Shown here: positions 14,701 to 25,151 of the stretch, in pieces
Layout of the letters: every line of letters begins with the position of its first letter
Position numbering within the stretch: position 1 is the first letter of the stretch
Source of the DNA: Platycnemis pennipes
Lineage: Eukaryota; Arthropoda; Insecta; Odonata; Platycnemididae
NCBI GenBank assembly: GCA_933228895.1
Contig: OW121852.1
Location: 133,667,544-133,731,543 of the forward strand
Length of the DNA stretch: 64,000 nt
Direction: 5' to 3'
Notes under the pieces: model-generated
The model's database searches: none
What the model was told of the DNA's origin: nothing
The model's input: the letters and a program-made list of their open reading frames with translations, nothing else
Program-made: the position numbers and the translations under genes

Positions 14701-16399
14701 GACCGTCTGCTGCTCAGTTCACCAAAGTTCATGCAAAACATCGTAGTGAAATAAAAAAATCCACTTCTCAGGCTACCACTCAAACTTGGATTTTTTCATC
14801 TGAATTCATTTCTCGCGCTGTTTTTTATCTAAAATTAACCATTTCACCCGTCTGCAGCTCAGTTCACCAAAATTTATGCAAAACATCCTAGTAAAATAAA
14901 AAAATCCACTTCTCAGGCTTCCACTCAAACTTGGATTTTTTCATCTGAATTCATTTCTCCCGCTGTTTTTATCTAAAATTAACCATTTCCCTCGTCTGCA
15001 GCTCAGTTCACGAAAATGTATGCAAAACATCCTAGTGAAATAAAAAAATCCACTTCTCAGGCTTCCACTCAAACTTGGATTTTTTCATCTGAATTCATTT
15101 CTCCCGCTATTTTTTATCTAAAATTAACAATTTCGCCCGTCTGCAGCTCTGTTCACCAAAATTTATGAAAAACATCCTAGTGAAATAAAAAAATCAACTT
15201 CTCAGGCTACCATTCAAACTTGGATTTTTTCATCTGAATTCATTTCTCCCGCTGTTTTTTATCTAAAATTAACAATTTCGCCCGTCTGCAGCTCAGTTCA
15301 CCAAAATTTATGCTAATCATCCTAGTGAAATAAAAAAATCCACTTCTCAGGCTTCCACTCAATCTTGGATTTTTTCATCTGAATTCATTTCTCCCGCTGT
15401 TTTTTATCTAAAATTAACAATTTCGCCCGTCTGCAGCTCTGTTCACCAAAATTTATGAAAAACATCCTATAAAAATAAAAAAATCCACTTCTCAGGGTTC
15501 CACGCAAACTTGGATTTTTTCATCTGAATTCATTTCTCCCGCTGTTTTTTATCTAAAATTAACCATTTCGCCAGTCTGCAGCTCTGTTCACCAAAATTTA
15601 TGAAAAACATCCTATAAAAATAAAAAAATCCACTTCTCAGGGTTCCAATCAAACTTGGATTTTTTCATCTGAATTCATTTCTCCCGCTGTTTTTTATCTA
15701 AAATTAACCATTTCGCCCGTCTGCAGCTCTGTTCACCAAAATTTATGAAAAACATCCTATAAAAATAATAAAATCCACTTCTCAGGCTTCCACTCAAACC
15801 TGGATTTTTTCATCTGAATTCATTTCTCCCGCTATTTTTTATCTAAAATTAACCATTTCCCCCGTCTGCAGCTCAGTTCACGAAAATGTATGCAAAACAT
15901 CCTAGTGAAATAAAAAAATCCACTTCTCAGGCTTCCACTCAAACTTGGATTTTTTATCTGAATTCATTTCTCCCGCTGTTTTTTATCTAAAATTAACAAT
16001 TTTGCCCGTCTGCAGCTCAGTTCACCAAAATTTATGCAAAACATCCTAGTGAAATAAAAAAATCCACTTCTCAGGCTTCCACTCAAACTTGGATTTTTTC
16101 ATCTGAATTCATTTCTCCCGCTGTTTTTTATCTAAAATTAACAATTTTGCCCGTCTGCAGCTCAGTTCACCAAAATTTATGCAAAACATCCTATTGAAAT
16201 AAAAAAATCCACTTCTCAGGCTTCCACTCAAACTTGGATTTTTTCATCTGAATTCATTTCTCCCGCTGTTTTTTATCTAAAATTAACCATTTCGCCCGTC
16301 TGCAGCTCAGTTCAACAAAATTTATGCAAAACATCCTAGTGAAATAAAAAAATCCACTTCTCAGGCTTCCACTCAAACTTGGATTTTTTCATCTGAATT
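11707..16399. repeat. Higher-order block A, copy 2 (4.69 kb)
   Basis: This is the second copy of the block at 6,584-11,276. It starts where GTGAAATAAA replaces the TATAAATAAA of copy 1. It ends at GAATTT near 16,400, where copy 1 has GAATTC. Its right end lies next to the start of the ~14-kb duplication (about 16,342), so two duplication breakpoints fall within one monomer of each other. Confidence 0.82.
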
Positions 16400-17723
16400 T
16401 ATTTCTCCCGCTGTTTTTTTAACTAAAATTAATTATTTCGCCCGTCTGCAGCTCAGTTCAGCAAAATAATGCAAAACATCCTAGTAAAATAAAAAAATCC
16501 ACTTCTCAGGCTTCCGCTCAAACTTGGATTTTTTCATCTGAATTAATTTCTCCCGCTGTTTTTTATCTAAAATTAACAATTTCGCCCGTCTGCAGCTCTG
16601 TTCACCAAAATTTATGCAAAACATCCTAGTAAAATAAAAAAATCCACTTCTCAGGCTTCCACTCAAACTTGGATTTTTTCATCTGAATTCATTTCTCCCG
16701 CTGTTTTTTATCTAAAATTAATTATTTCGCCCGTCTGCAGCTCAGTTCACCAAAATTTATGCAAAACATCCTAGTGAAATAAAAAAATCCACTTCTCAGG
16801 CTTCCACTCAACTTGGATTTTTTCATCTGAATTCATTTCTCCCGCTGTTTTTTATCTAAAATTAATTATTTCGCCCGCCTGCAGCTCAGTTCACCAAAAT
16901 TTATGCAAAACATCCTAGCAAGATAAAAAAATCCACTTCTCAGGCTTCCACTCAAACTTGGATTTTTTCATCTGAATTTATTTCTCCCGCTGTTTTTTTA
17001 ACTAAAATTAATTATTTCGCCCGTCTGCAGCTCAGTTCACCAAAATAATGCAAAACATCCTAGTAAAATAAAAAAATCCACTTCTCTGGCTTCCGCTCAA
17101 ACTTGGATTTTTTCATCTGAATTCATTTCTCCCGCTGTTTTTTATCTAAAATTAACCATTTCACCCGTCTGCAGCTCAGTTCACCAAAATTTATGCAAAA
17201 CATCCTAGTAAAATAAAAAAATCCACTTCTCAGGCTTCCACTCAAACTTGGATTTTTTCATCTGAATTCATTTCTCCCGCTGTTTTTATCTAAAATTAAC
17301 CATTTCCCTCGTCTGCAGCTCAGTTCACGAAAATGTATGCAAAACATCCTAGTGAAATAAAAAAATCCACTTCTCAGGCTTCCATTCAAACTTGGATTTT
17401 TTTTATCTGAATTCATTTCTCCCGCTGTTTTTTATCTAAAATTAACCATTTCGACCGTCTGCTGCTCAGTTCACCAAAGTTCATGCAAAACATCGTAGTG
17501 AAATAAAAAAATCCACTTCTCAGGCTACCACTCAAACTTGGATTTTTTCATCTGAATTCATTTCTCGCGCTGTTTTTTATCTAAAATTAACCATTTCGCC
17601 CGTCTGCAGCTCAGTTCACAAAATTTTATGCAAAACAACCTAGTGAAATAAAAAAATCCACTTCTCAGGCTTCCACTCAATCTTGGATTTTTTCATCTGA
17701 ATTCATTTCTCCCGCTGTTTTTC

Positions 17724-19074
17724 ATCTAAAATTAACCATTTCCCCCGTCTGCAGCTCAGTTCACGAAAATGTATGGAAAACATCCTAGTGAAATAAAAAA
17801 ATCCACTTCTCAGGCTTCCACTCAAACTTGGATTTTTTCATCTGAAATCATTTCTCCCGCTGTTTTTTATCTAAAATTAACCATTTCGCCCGTCTGCAGC
17901 TCAGATCTCCAAAATTTATGCAAAACATCCTAGTCAAATAAAAAAATCCACTTCTCAGGCTTCCAATCAAACTTGGATTTTTTCATCTGAATTCATTTCT
18001 CCCGCTGTTTTTTATCTAAAATTAACCATTTCGCCCGTCTGCAGCTCAGTTCACCAAAATGTATGCAAAACATCCTAGTGAAATAAAAAAATCCACTTCT
18101 CAGGCTTCCACTCAAACTTGGATTTTTTCATCTGAATTCATTTCTCCCGCTGTTTTTTATCTAAAATTAACCATTTCGCCCGTCTGCAGCTCAGTTCACC
18201 AAAATTTATGCAAAACATCCTAGTGAAATAAAAAAATCCACTTCTCAGGCTTCCACTCAAACTTGGATTTTTTCATCTGAATTCATTTCTCCCGCTGTTT
18301 TTTATCTAAAATTAACAATACTCCCGTCTGCAGCTCAGTTTACCAAAATTTATGCAAATCACCCTAGTGAAATAAAAAAATCCACTTCTCGGGCTTCCAC
18401 TCAAACTTGGATTTTTTCATCTGAATTCATTTCTCCCGCTGTTTTTTATATAAAATTAATTATTTCGCCCGTCTGCAGCTCTGTTCACCAAAATTTATGA
18501 AAAACATCCTATAAAAATAAAAAAATCCACTTCTCAGGCTTCCACTCAAACTTGGATTTTTTCATCTGAATTCATTTCTCCCGCTATTTTTTATCTAAAA
18601 TTAACAATTTCGCCCGTCTGCAGCTCTGTTCACCAAAATTTATGAAAAACATCCTAGTAAAATAAAAAAATCCACTTCTCAGGCTTCCACTCAAACTTGG
18701 ATTTTTTCATCTCAATTCATTTCTCCCGCTGTTTTTTATCTAATATTAACCATTTCGCCCGTCTGCAGCTTAGTTCACCAAAGTTTATGCAAAACATCCT
18801 AGTGAAATAAAAAAATCAACTTCTCAGGCTACCATTCAAACTTGATTTTTTCATCTGAATTCATTTCTCCCGCTGTTTTTTATCTAAAATTAACAATTTC
18901 GCCCGTCTGCAGCTCAGTTCACCAAAATTTATGCAAATCATCCTAGTGAAATAAAAAAATCCACTTCTCAGGCTTCCACTCAAACTTGGATTTTTTCATC
19001 TAGATTTCATTTCTCCCGCTATTTTTTATCTAAAATTAACAATTTCGCCCGTCTGCAGCTCTGTTCACCAAAAT
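17724..19074. repeat. 11-monomer higher-order unit, split by element copy 1
   Basis: This 1.35-kb stretch recurs at 23,801-25,151 (offset 6,077 bp) and shares the CAGATCTCC, CCTAGTCAAAT and TCATCTAGATTTC variants. The rest of the unit, interrupted by the element, lies at 23,553-23,819 and recurs at 25,147-25,413. Subtracting the 4,478-bp element and the 5-bp duplication gives a unit of about 1,594 bp, which is 11 monomers. The same arrangement is present around copy 2. Confidence 0.85.
19070..19074. repeat. Target-site duplication, left, element copy 1
   Basis: AAAAT directly precedes the LTR and matches the AAAAT after the other LTR. An uninterrupted monomer reads CACCAAAATTTATG here, so five bases were duplicated on insertion, as is usual for Ty1/copia elements. 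Confidence 0.92.
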
Positions 19075-19251
19075 TGTTGGATTAAGTTTTTATTCAAATC
19101 AATGATACAACCATTCTCTTTCGTGTTCAATATCGTTATGCCGCGAATCCTCGTGATCAACAAACTATTTCCCCCATGACAACCATGGAAAAACAAAACA
19201 TTTATTTTAATTTGATCCGCGATTATTATTTAGCAAATTTACTTTGCTTCA
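19075..19251 (-). repeat. 3' LTR of element copy 1 (177 bp)
   Basis: The 177-bp terminal repeat is identical to 23,376-23,552. On the minus strand it begins TGAAGC and ends CCAACA, giving the canonical TG...CA ends. It is AT-rich and short for a copia LTR. Minus-strand AATAAA hexamers lie at 19,089-19,094 and 19,201-19,206. The first is about 14 bp from the LTR end and is a plausible poly(A) signal. I could not assign a TATA box or a transcription start. Confidence 0.96.
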
Positions 19252-19254
19252 AAT

Positions 19255-19264
19255 TCCTCCTTTC
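19255..19264 (-). other. Polypurine tract, element copy 1
   Basis: On the minus strand this reads GAAAGGAGGA, followed by ATT and the 3' LTR (TGAAGC). A purine run next to the 3' LTR is the standard primer for plus-strand DNA synthesis. It lies 12 bp downstream of the ORF stop codon. Confidence 0.8.
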
Positions 19265-19276
19265 GCGTGACAAATT

Positions 19277-22200
19277 TTAAATAATTAAACTCAAGTTTGG
19301 AATGTGCTTCTTCATTAATGCTTCGCTGACGTCCTTGGTCAAAACATCAGTTTCCAAGTCTGCTGAACCCACGTGATGAAGAACCACCTCACCATTTTTG
19401 ATTTCATCCTTGACAAAATGATACATTCTTCTGATGTGCTTGTTTTCTTTGTTGATCTTCTCATTGTTATTCCAATTCAATGCTGATTGACTGTCAGTTC
19501 GAACTTTTATTGGTCGTTCAACAACTTCAAATTGTCCCAGCTCTTCTAACAACTCTGTCAACCAGATGCCCTCACAAACTCCATCACATAATGCCACCAA
19601 CTCCGATTCCATAGTTGATAAAGCTACCATCTTCTGCTTTCCGCTTCTCCAACTGATCAATGCGTCTCCAATCTTCACTGAATATCCGCCAAATGATTTC
19701 GAATCCAAAGTGGTACACCAACTGGCATCTGAACTAATCTCCAGTCTTCCAACTTCTCTGCCAATCTTCAAACGATACCCTTTGGTCCCCTTCAAATATC
19801 TCAAAACTCTCTTCAACGCCTCGTAATGAATCATCCTTGGATCTTTTGAGTACTGCGATAGTTTGCTGTAGGTGTATGCCAAGTCCGGCCTCGTCCCTCT
19901 CACCAAATATCCAATACATCCAAGTATTTCTTGGTACAAATCCTTGTTTGCTTTCTCCGAATCTTCGTAATCGTCAAGTTTGACTCCACTTGCTGCTGGT
20001 GTCTTCACTCCATTGCAATTCTCCATTCCGAATCTCTCAATAACTTCTTCGATGTAGCTTGATTGTTCCATGATAAATCCTTCTTTTTCTTCTTTGATTT
20101 TTATTCCTAGGAACTTCACTTCATCCTCCTTTGACACCTTAATCTTCAATTGCTTTTTCAGTTTTTCCACCAGTTGATCAATCTTCTTTTGACTGTCACC
20201 AACAATTATACAGTCATCCACGTAGCATCCAATTGCCAAAAATCCCTTCTTTGACTCTTCGACAAATACACATGGATCTGCTTTACATGGTTTCAATCCC
20301 AATTCCTTCAAAATTCCAGATAATTTCTTAAACCAACATCTTCCTGCTTCTGGAAGTCCATATAAACTCTTCTTTAGTCTAAATATCTTCCCTTCTTCAA
20401 TGTTTACTCCTTTTGGTGGATTCATGTACACATGCCTGTCCAATTCTGCGTTCAAGTACGCTGCTTCGACGTCAATGAACTCCACTTTGTAATTTTTCTT
20501 CGCTGCAATTGCCAACAGTGTCTTCAATGACTCTTGCTTCATCACTGGACTGTAAGAGCTTTTGTAATCCACTCCCATTCGCTGTCGTGAACCATCAGCT
20601 ACCAGTCTTGCCTTGTATACTTCTGCATCTTTGGTTCCCTTTTTCTTGAAAACCCATTTGCTTTGAATTAATTTTACCTCTTTTGGCTTGTTAACAATTT
20701 CCCAAGTCTGATAATTTTTCATATTTTTCAATTCCTTGTTCATTGCTTCAATCCATTTGATCTTGTCCTTGGACTCGATTGCTTCTTTGTAGTTCCTTGG
20801 ATTGATTTCTTGCACCATATTGACAATGCAATCGGGCTCCTTCTTCTCTCTCGTTGACCTTCTTACTCCTTGTTGTCTTAATTCATCTTCTATTCCTTTT
20901 AATTCTTCTTGGTGTCTCTGTTTCAGGACATCGTTCGTGTCACCTTTTTTTCTCCCTCTTCTTCTCTCTCCAGCTTGAACAATTACCAACGGATTTTTAT
21001 GAGATGAATCATCATCACTGTCCAATTGTCCTTGAAAATCTTCAACAACGTCATGGATAATTCCTGAATTGTTTTCTTCCTCGTGTCGTTCGTCTCGATT
21101 CTCTTGCCTCTCAATTGGGATAAAAACGTAGTTAGTCTCGTCATAACCAACGTCTTCTTCCTTCTTCTGAAAACCCATTTTTTCTTCAATGAACTTTACG
21201 TCTCGACTCTCGTGAATCTTCCTGTCACTCAAGTCAAATACTCGGTAGGCTCTCCTGTTCTTCGAGTATCCCACGAACACAGCTTCCTTTGATCTCACGT
21301 CAAGCTTCTTTTTTTGAACATCTTCATTTCTGTAGAAGACCTTGCAGCCAAAAACTCTGAGATGTCTGACCGATGGTTTCTTGTTTTTCCAAATCTCAAG
21401 TGGAACTTGATCCCTCTTCTTCGTAGGTGAAAGATCATGCAAGTAGCTCGCAGTCCACACGGCTTCTGCCCAAAACATCGGTGTTAATCCAGCTGCAATG
21501 AGTAACGTTCGAGCCATTTCCACCAACGTTCGATTGGCTCTCTCAGCAATTCCGTTGCTCTGTGGAGAATAGATCGTCGTTCTCTCGTGCTTGATGCCTT
21601 TCTTCTTGAAATATTCTTGCAATGTGTCGTTGGTAAATTCCGTACCATTGTCTGAGCGAAAATTCTTGACCTTTTGTCCTGTCTCGTTCTCTTTTCTCTC
21701 AATAAACTCGATCAGTTTATCGGCAGTTTCACTTTTACTCTTCAAAAAATCGACGAAATATCTTCTGCTGTACTCGTCCACAATAGTCAGCATGTACCTA
21801 CTCCCTCCAATTGATTCTTGTTGCATTGGACCACACAAATCCGCGTGCAGTCTTTCCAAGATCTGCTGTGCACCTTCGATTTCGACTTCTTTGAATGGTG
21901 CTCTCGTCAGTTTCCCTTGAATGCAATCCTCGCAGTTGTCGTCCTTGATCGACACATTTTCGAGTCCTCTGACAAGATTCTCTTTCGCCAATCTAGAAAG
22001 ATAATTATTGTTAATGTGACCAAGCCTCTGGTGCCATAAATTACTATTTATTTCGCTTGTGCTAAAGCAAACTTCTTTCTTCAGCTCTCGTTCATCGCTG
22101 TCCGTGCTCATTCGAAACATAAAAGCATCTGCTTCAAAGATCCCCTGTGCAACTAATTCTCCTGTTTTCTTGTCATAAATTCCAAATCCATCTTCATCAA

Positions 22201-23302
22201 TAACTATTTTCTTGCCCATCTTGACCAGACTTGGAACTGACATCAAGTTGCTGTTTAAATCTGGAACATAAAGTACGTCTTTTATAGTTAATGCTACCTC
22301 ACCATCGTCAAGATAGCTGGTTCCTTCAATTTCTCCTCGAAATTCAGCGTGAATCTTTCTGCCTGCTTCAGCCGTCACGATCTCCACATTGTCTTTCCTC
22401 TTATTAATCAATAACTCCTCTTGATGAGTCATGTGAGATGTGCACGCCGAATCAAGCATCCAAGTGACTCCATTTTCTGCATTTATCTTGTGATGCTCCC
22501 TCACTTCAAATGCATGTTGATTCTTGCCTCCTTTGAAAATTCCCTTGAATTTGCTCTTATTCTTGTAAAAATCCTTTGAATTTTCTTTAGTCTCAATTGA
22601 ATTCTCCTTGTCCTTGTGCCAGCAATCACGAGCAAAATGTCCAATTTTGCCACAACAGAAACATTTTTTCTTAGTCTGCACCTTCGCCTTAAAAGCCTTG
22701 ACCTCTCCTTCATTGGTTGATTTCTTGTTTTTCTCCTCATATCGCAAAAGTGCTCCTCTCATGAATTCGAAATCCACCGTTGGATTGGAAGAAATCGCTG
22801 TTGCAACTTCACTGAAACTCTTTGGTAGACCCTCGATTACGTACATAATTAATTCATAATCTTCAATATTATTACCCATTTCCTTAAGTTGAGTCTCTAA
22901 TGTTTGAGCTCTAGTTAAATAACCGTCAATGCTTTCTTTCTCTAATTTTTCTAATTTAGCCAATTCAATCATTAACTGAGTCTTTCTATGTTTCTCAACA
23001 CCGTCATGACGTTTCTTTAACAAAAGCCACAACTCTTTTGCATTGGAAATACCTTGACATGCTAACGCCTGCTCCGCCGAAAGTGTCATAATGATCAGCA
23101 TGTTGACCTCGTCGTTCTTCTTTGACCAGGCTTCCCACTTCGCCACAGCCGCTGCATCAGCACCATTCTTCTCTGGTTCATCACCGAAAATGATATCTTG
23201 ATACAATCCTTTCGCCTTAAGAACTGCAACCAATCTCATGCTCCAAAGTCCATAATTCTTGTTTGTTAGAGGCTCGATTCTTGAAACTCCAAAGTCTGAC
23301 AT
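19277..23302 (-). CDS. Gag-Pol polyprotein of a Ty1/copia retrotransposon, copy 1
   Basis: The single ORF of 1,341 residues should be cleaved into capsid, protease, integrase and reverse transcriptase/RNase H, which copy the element through RNA and insert it in the genome. Visible domains: Gag (about 10-190); CX2CX4HX4C zinc knuckle with C214, C217, H222 and C227; aspartic protease with D284-S285-A286; integrase zinc-binding HHCC (H424, H429, C457, C460); integrase core DD35E with D488, D551 and E587; RVT_2-type reverse transcriptase (about 885-1130) with D944 and Y1027-V-D-D1030; RNase H with D1192, E1232 or E1234, and D1270. The ATG has A at -3, and an in-frame TGA lies four codons upstream, which supports this start. 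Length is close to the Drosophila copia protein (about 1,400 aa). Gag and Pol are fused with no frameshift, so I do not see how Gag excess would be achieved. No inactivating change is seen, and the protein is identical in copy 2. Confidence 0.97.
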   Translation of the reverse strand: MSDFGVSRIEPLTNKNYGLWSMRLVAVLKAKGLYQDIIFGDEPEKNGADAAAVAKWEAWSKKNDEVNMLIIMTLSAEQALACQGISNAKELWLLLKKRHDGVEKHRKTQLMIELAKLEKLEKESIDGYLTRAQTLETQLKEMGNNIEDYELIMYVIEGLPKSFSEVATAISSNPTVDFEFMRGALLRYEEKNKKSTNEGEVKAFKAKVQTKKKCFCCGKIGHFARDCWHKDKENSIETKENSKDFYKNKSKFKGIFKGGKNQHAFEVREHHKINAENGVTWMLDSACTSHMTHQEELLINKRKDNVEIVTAEAGRKIHAEFRGEIEGTSYLDDGEVALTIKDVLYVPDLNSNLMSVPSLVKMGKKIVIDEDGFGIYDKKTGELVAQGIFEADAFMFRMSTDSDERELKKEVCFSTSEINSNLWHQRLGHINNNYLSRLAKENLVRGLENVSIKDDNCEDCIQGKLTRAPFKEVEIEGAQQILERLHADLCGPMQQESIGGSRYMLTIVDEYSRRYFVDFLKSKSETADKLIEFIERKENETGQKVKNFRSDNGTEFTNDTLQEYFKKKGIKHERTTIYSPQSNGIAERANRTLVEMARTLLIAAGLTPMFWAEAVWTASYLHDLSPTKKRDQVPLEIWKNKKPSVRHLRVFGCKVFYRNEDVQKKKLDVRSKEAVFVGYSKNRRAYRVFDLSDRKIHESRDVKFIEEKMGFQKKEEDVGYDETNYVFIPIERQENRDERHEEENNSGIIHDVVEDFQGQLDSDDDSSHKNPLVIVQAGERRRGRKKGDTNDVLKQRHQEELKGIEDELRQQGVRRSTREKKEPDCIVNMVQEINPRNYKEAIESKDKIKWIEAMNKELKNMKNYQTWEIVNKPKEVKLIQSKWVFKKKGTKDAEVYKARLVADGSRQRMGVDYKSSYSPVMKQESLKTLLAIAAKKNYKVEFIDVEAAYLNAELDRHVYMNPPKGVNIEEGKIFRLKKSLYGLPEAGRCWFKKLSGILKELGLKPCKADPCVFVEESKKGFLAIGCYVDDCIIVGDSQKKIDQLVEKLKKQLKIKVSKEDEVKFLGIKIKEEKEGFIMEQSSYIEEVIERFGMENCNGVKTPAASGVKLDDYEDSEKANKDLYQEILGCIGYLVRGTRPDLAYTYSKLSQYSKDPRMIHYEALKRVLRYLKGTKGYRLKIGREVGRLEISSDASWCTTLDSKSFGGYSVKIGDALISWRSGKQKMVALSTMESELVALCDGVCEGIWLTELLEELGQFEVVERPIKVRTDSQSALNWNNNEKINKENKHIRRMYHFVKDEIKNGEVVLHHVGSADLETDVLTKDVSEALMKKHIPNLSLII

Positions 23303-23356
23303 TTTCCCTTGTCACTTTTCTTGACCTCCTGGAAATTTCACTCGTGTATCTTATAA

Positions 23357-23372
23357 CCACGCTATGCTACCA
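23357..23372 (-). other. Candidate tRNA primer binding site, element copy 1
   Basis: On the minus strand this reads TGGTAGCATAGCGTGG, starting 3 nt after the 5' LTR. It begins with TGG, the complement of a tRNA CCA end. Compared from memory with the complement of the animal initiator-methionine tRNA 3' end (TGGTAGCAGAGGATGG), 13 of 16 positions agree. The mismatches make the primer assignment tentative. A different tRNA, or an internal tRNA fragment as in Drosophila copia, is possible. Confidence 0.55.
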
Positions 23373-23375
23373 AAT

Positions 23376-23552
23376 TGTTGGATTAAGTTTTTATTCAAAT
23401 CAATGATACAACCATTCTCTTTCGTGTTCAATATCGTTATGCCGCGAATCCTCGTGATCAACAAACTATTTCCCCCATGACAACCATGGAAAAACAAAAC
23501 ATTTATTTTAATTTGATCCGCGATTATTATTTAGCAAATTTACTTTGCTTCA
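23376..23552 (-). repeat. 5' LTR of element copy 1 (177 bp)
   Basis: It is identical over 177 bp to the 3' LTR at 19,075-19,251. It should carry the element promoter for minus-strand transcription of gag-pol. The leader between this LTR and the ATG is only 73 nt and contains the candidate primer binding site. Zero differences between the LTRs means no detectable mutation since insertion, unless gene conversion has homogenised them. Confidence 0.96.
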
Positions 23553-23557
23553 AAAAT
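23553..23557. repeat. Target-site duplication, right, element copy 1
   Basis: AAAAT follows the terminal CA of the LTR and continues into TTATGAAAAAC, the normal monomer sequence. It matches 19,070-19,074. Confidence 0.92.
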
Positions 23558-25146
23558 TTATGAAAAACATCCTATAAAAATAAAAAAATCCACTTCTCAG
23601 GGTTCCACGCAAACTTGGATTTTTTCATCTGAATTCATTTCTCCCGCTGTTTTTTATCTAAAATTAACAATTTCGCCAGTCTGCAGCTCTGTTCACCAAA
23701 ATTTATGAAAAACATCCTATAAAAATAAAAAAATCCACTTCTCAGGCTTCCACTCAAACTTGGTTTTTTTCATCTGAATTCATTTCTCCCGCTGTTTTTT
23801 ATCTAAAATTAACCATTTCCCCCGTCTGCAGCTCAGTTCACGAAAATGTATGGAAAACATCCTAGTGAAATAAAAAAATCCACTTCTCAGGCTTCCACTC
23901 AAACTTGGATTTTTTCATCTGAAATCATTTCTCCCGCTGTTTTTTATCTAAAATTAACCATTTCGCCCGTCTGCAGCTCAGATCTCCAAAATTTATGCAA
24001 AACATCCTAGTCAAATAAAAAAATCCACTTCTCAGGCTTCCAATCAAACTTGGATTTTTTCATCTGAATTCATTTCTCCCGCTGTTTTTTATCTAAAATT
24101 AACCATTTCGCCCGTCTGCAGCTCAGTTCACCAAAATGTATGCAAAACATCCTAGTGAAATAAAAAAATCCACTTCTCAGGCTTCCACTCAAACTTGGAT
24201 TTTTTCATCTGAATTCATTTCTCCCGCTGTTTTTTATCTAAAATTAACCATTTCGCCCGTCTGCAGCTCAGTTCACCAAAATTTATGCAAAACATCCTAG
24301 TGAAATAAAAAAATCCACTTCTCAGGCTTCCACTCAAACTTGGATTTTTTCATCTGAATTCATTTCTCCCGCTGTTTTTTATCTAAAATTAACAATACTC
24401 CCGTCTGCAGCTCAGTTTACCAAAATTTATGCAAATCATCCTAGTGAAATAAAAAAATCCACTTCTCGGGCTTCCACTCAAACTTGGATTTTTTCATCTG
24501 AATTCATTTCTCCCGCTGTTTTTTATCTAAAATTAATTATTTCGCCCGTCTGCAGCTCTGTTCACCAAAATTTATGAAAAACATCCTATAAAAATAAAAA
24601 AATCCACTTCTCAGGCTTCCACTCAAACTTGGATTTTTTCATCTGAATTCATTTCTCCCGCTATTTTTTATCTAAAATTAACAATTTCGCCCGTCTGCAG
24701 CTCTGTTCACCAAAATTTATGAAAAACATCCTAGTAAAATAAAAAAATCCACTTCTCAGGCTTCCACTCAAACTTGGATTTTTTCATCTGAATTCATTTC
24801 TCCCGCTGTTTTTTATCTAATATTAACCATTTCGCCCGTCTGCAGCTTAGTTCACCAAAGTTTATGCAAAACATCCTAGTGAAATAAAAAAATCAACTTC
24901 TCAGGCTACCATTCAAACTTGATTTTTTCATCTGAATTCATTTCTCCCGCTGTTTTTTATCTAAAATTAACAATTTCGCCCGTCTGCAGCTCAGTTCACC
25001 AAAATTAATGCAAATCATCCTAGTGAAATAAAAAAATCCACTTCTCAGGCTTCCACTCAAACTTGGATTTTTTCATCTAGATTTCATTTCTCCCGCTATT
25101 TTTTATCTAAAATTAACAATTTCGCCCGTCTGCAGCTCTGTTCACC

Positions 25147-25151
25147 AAAAT
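25147..25151. other. Paralogous empty site of the retrotransposon insertion (copy 1 block)
   Basis: The sequence left of this AAAAT matches the left flank of the element (offset 6,077 bp). The sequence to its right matches the right flank from 23,553 for 267 bp, including the rare CAGGGTTCCACGC and TTGGTTTTTTT variants. Here AAAAT occurs once with no element, so it is the pre-insertion state in a sister higher-order unit. Confidence 0.88.

Larger units (their letters stand above)
1..19069. repeat. 145-bp satellite array, left segment
   Basis: This is a continuous head-to-tail tandem repeat. Successive CTGCAG sites at 28, 173, 317 and 462 give spacings of 145, 144 and 145 bp, and the same spacing continues to the element at 19,075. 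Most monomers contain, in order, CTGCAG, a CACCAAAATTTATG-type segment, an A-tract (GAAATAAAAAAATCC), the CAGGCTTCCACTC segment, TTGGATTTTTTCATC, GAATTC, CTCCCGCTG and a T-tract. Monomers differ by a few substitutions, and by 1-2 bp in the T-tracts. No host gene is visible. Short open frames arise only where neighbouring monomers stay in frame. The segment contains a 2,604-bp tandem pair near its start and a 4.7-kb pair at 5,123-bp offset, listed separately. What is seen is the repeat; a role in centromere or heterochromatin is inference. Confidence 0.98.
19075..23552 (-). mobile_element. Ty1/copia-type LTR retrotransposon, complete, copy 1
   Basis: This 4,478-bp element has, in coding order on the minus strand: 5' LTR (23,552-23,376), a candidate primer binding site, one gag-pol ORF (23,302-19,277), a polypurine tract and the 3' LTR (19,251-19,075). 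The domain order protease-integrase-reverse transcriptase-RNase H defines Ty1/copia. The order in Ty3/mdg4 elements differs, with integrase last. The two LTRs are identical, the ORF has no frameshift or stop, and the insertion is bounded by AAAAT. All this points to a recent insertion of a potentially autonomous element. It is compact: Drosophila copia is about 5.1 kb with 276-bp LTRs. It sits inside a satellite monomer just after CACCAAAAT. Confidence 0.97.

Noticed and set aside
16481..16666. 61-codon minus-strand ORF, also at 30,434
   Set aside because: It lies wholly within satellite monomers. The second copy exists only because of the 13,953-bp duplication. There is no coding signature.
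19566..22859. Several 60-110-codon plus- and minus-strand frames inside gag-pol, with the same set at 33,519-36,812
   Set aside because: They overlap the 1,341-codon Gag-Pol frame on the same or opposite strand and have no domain of their own. They are out-of-frame shadows.
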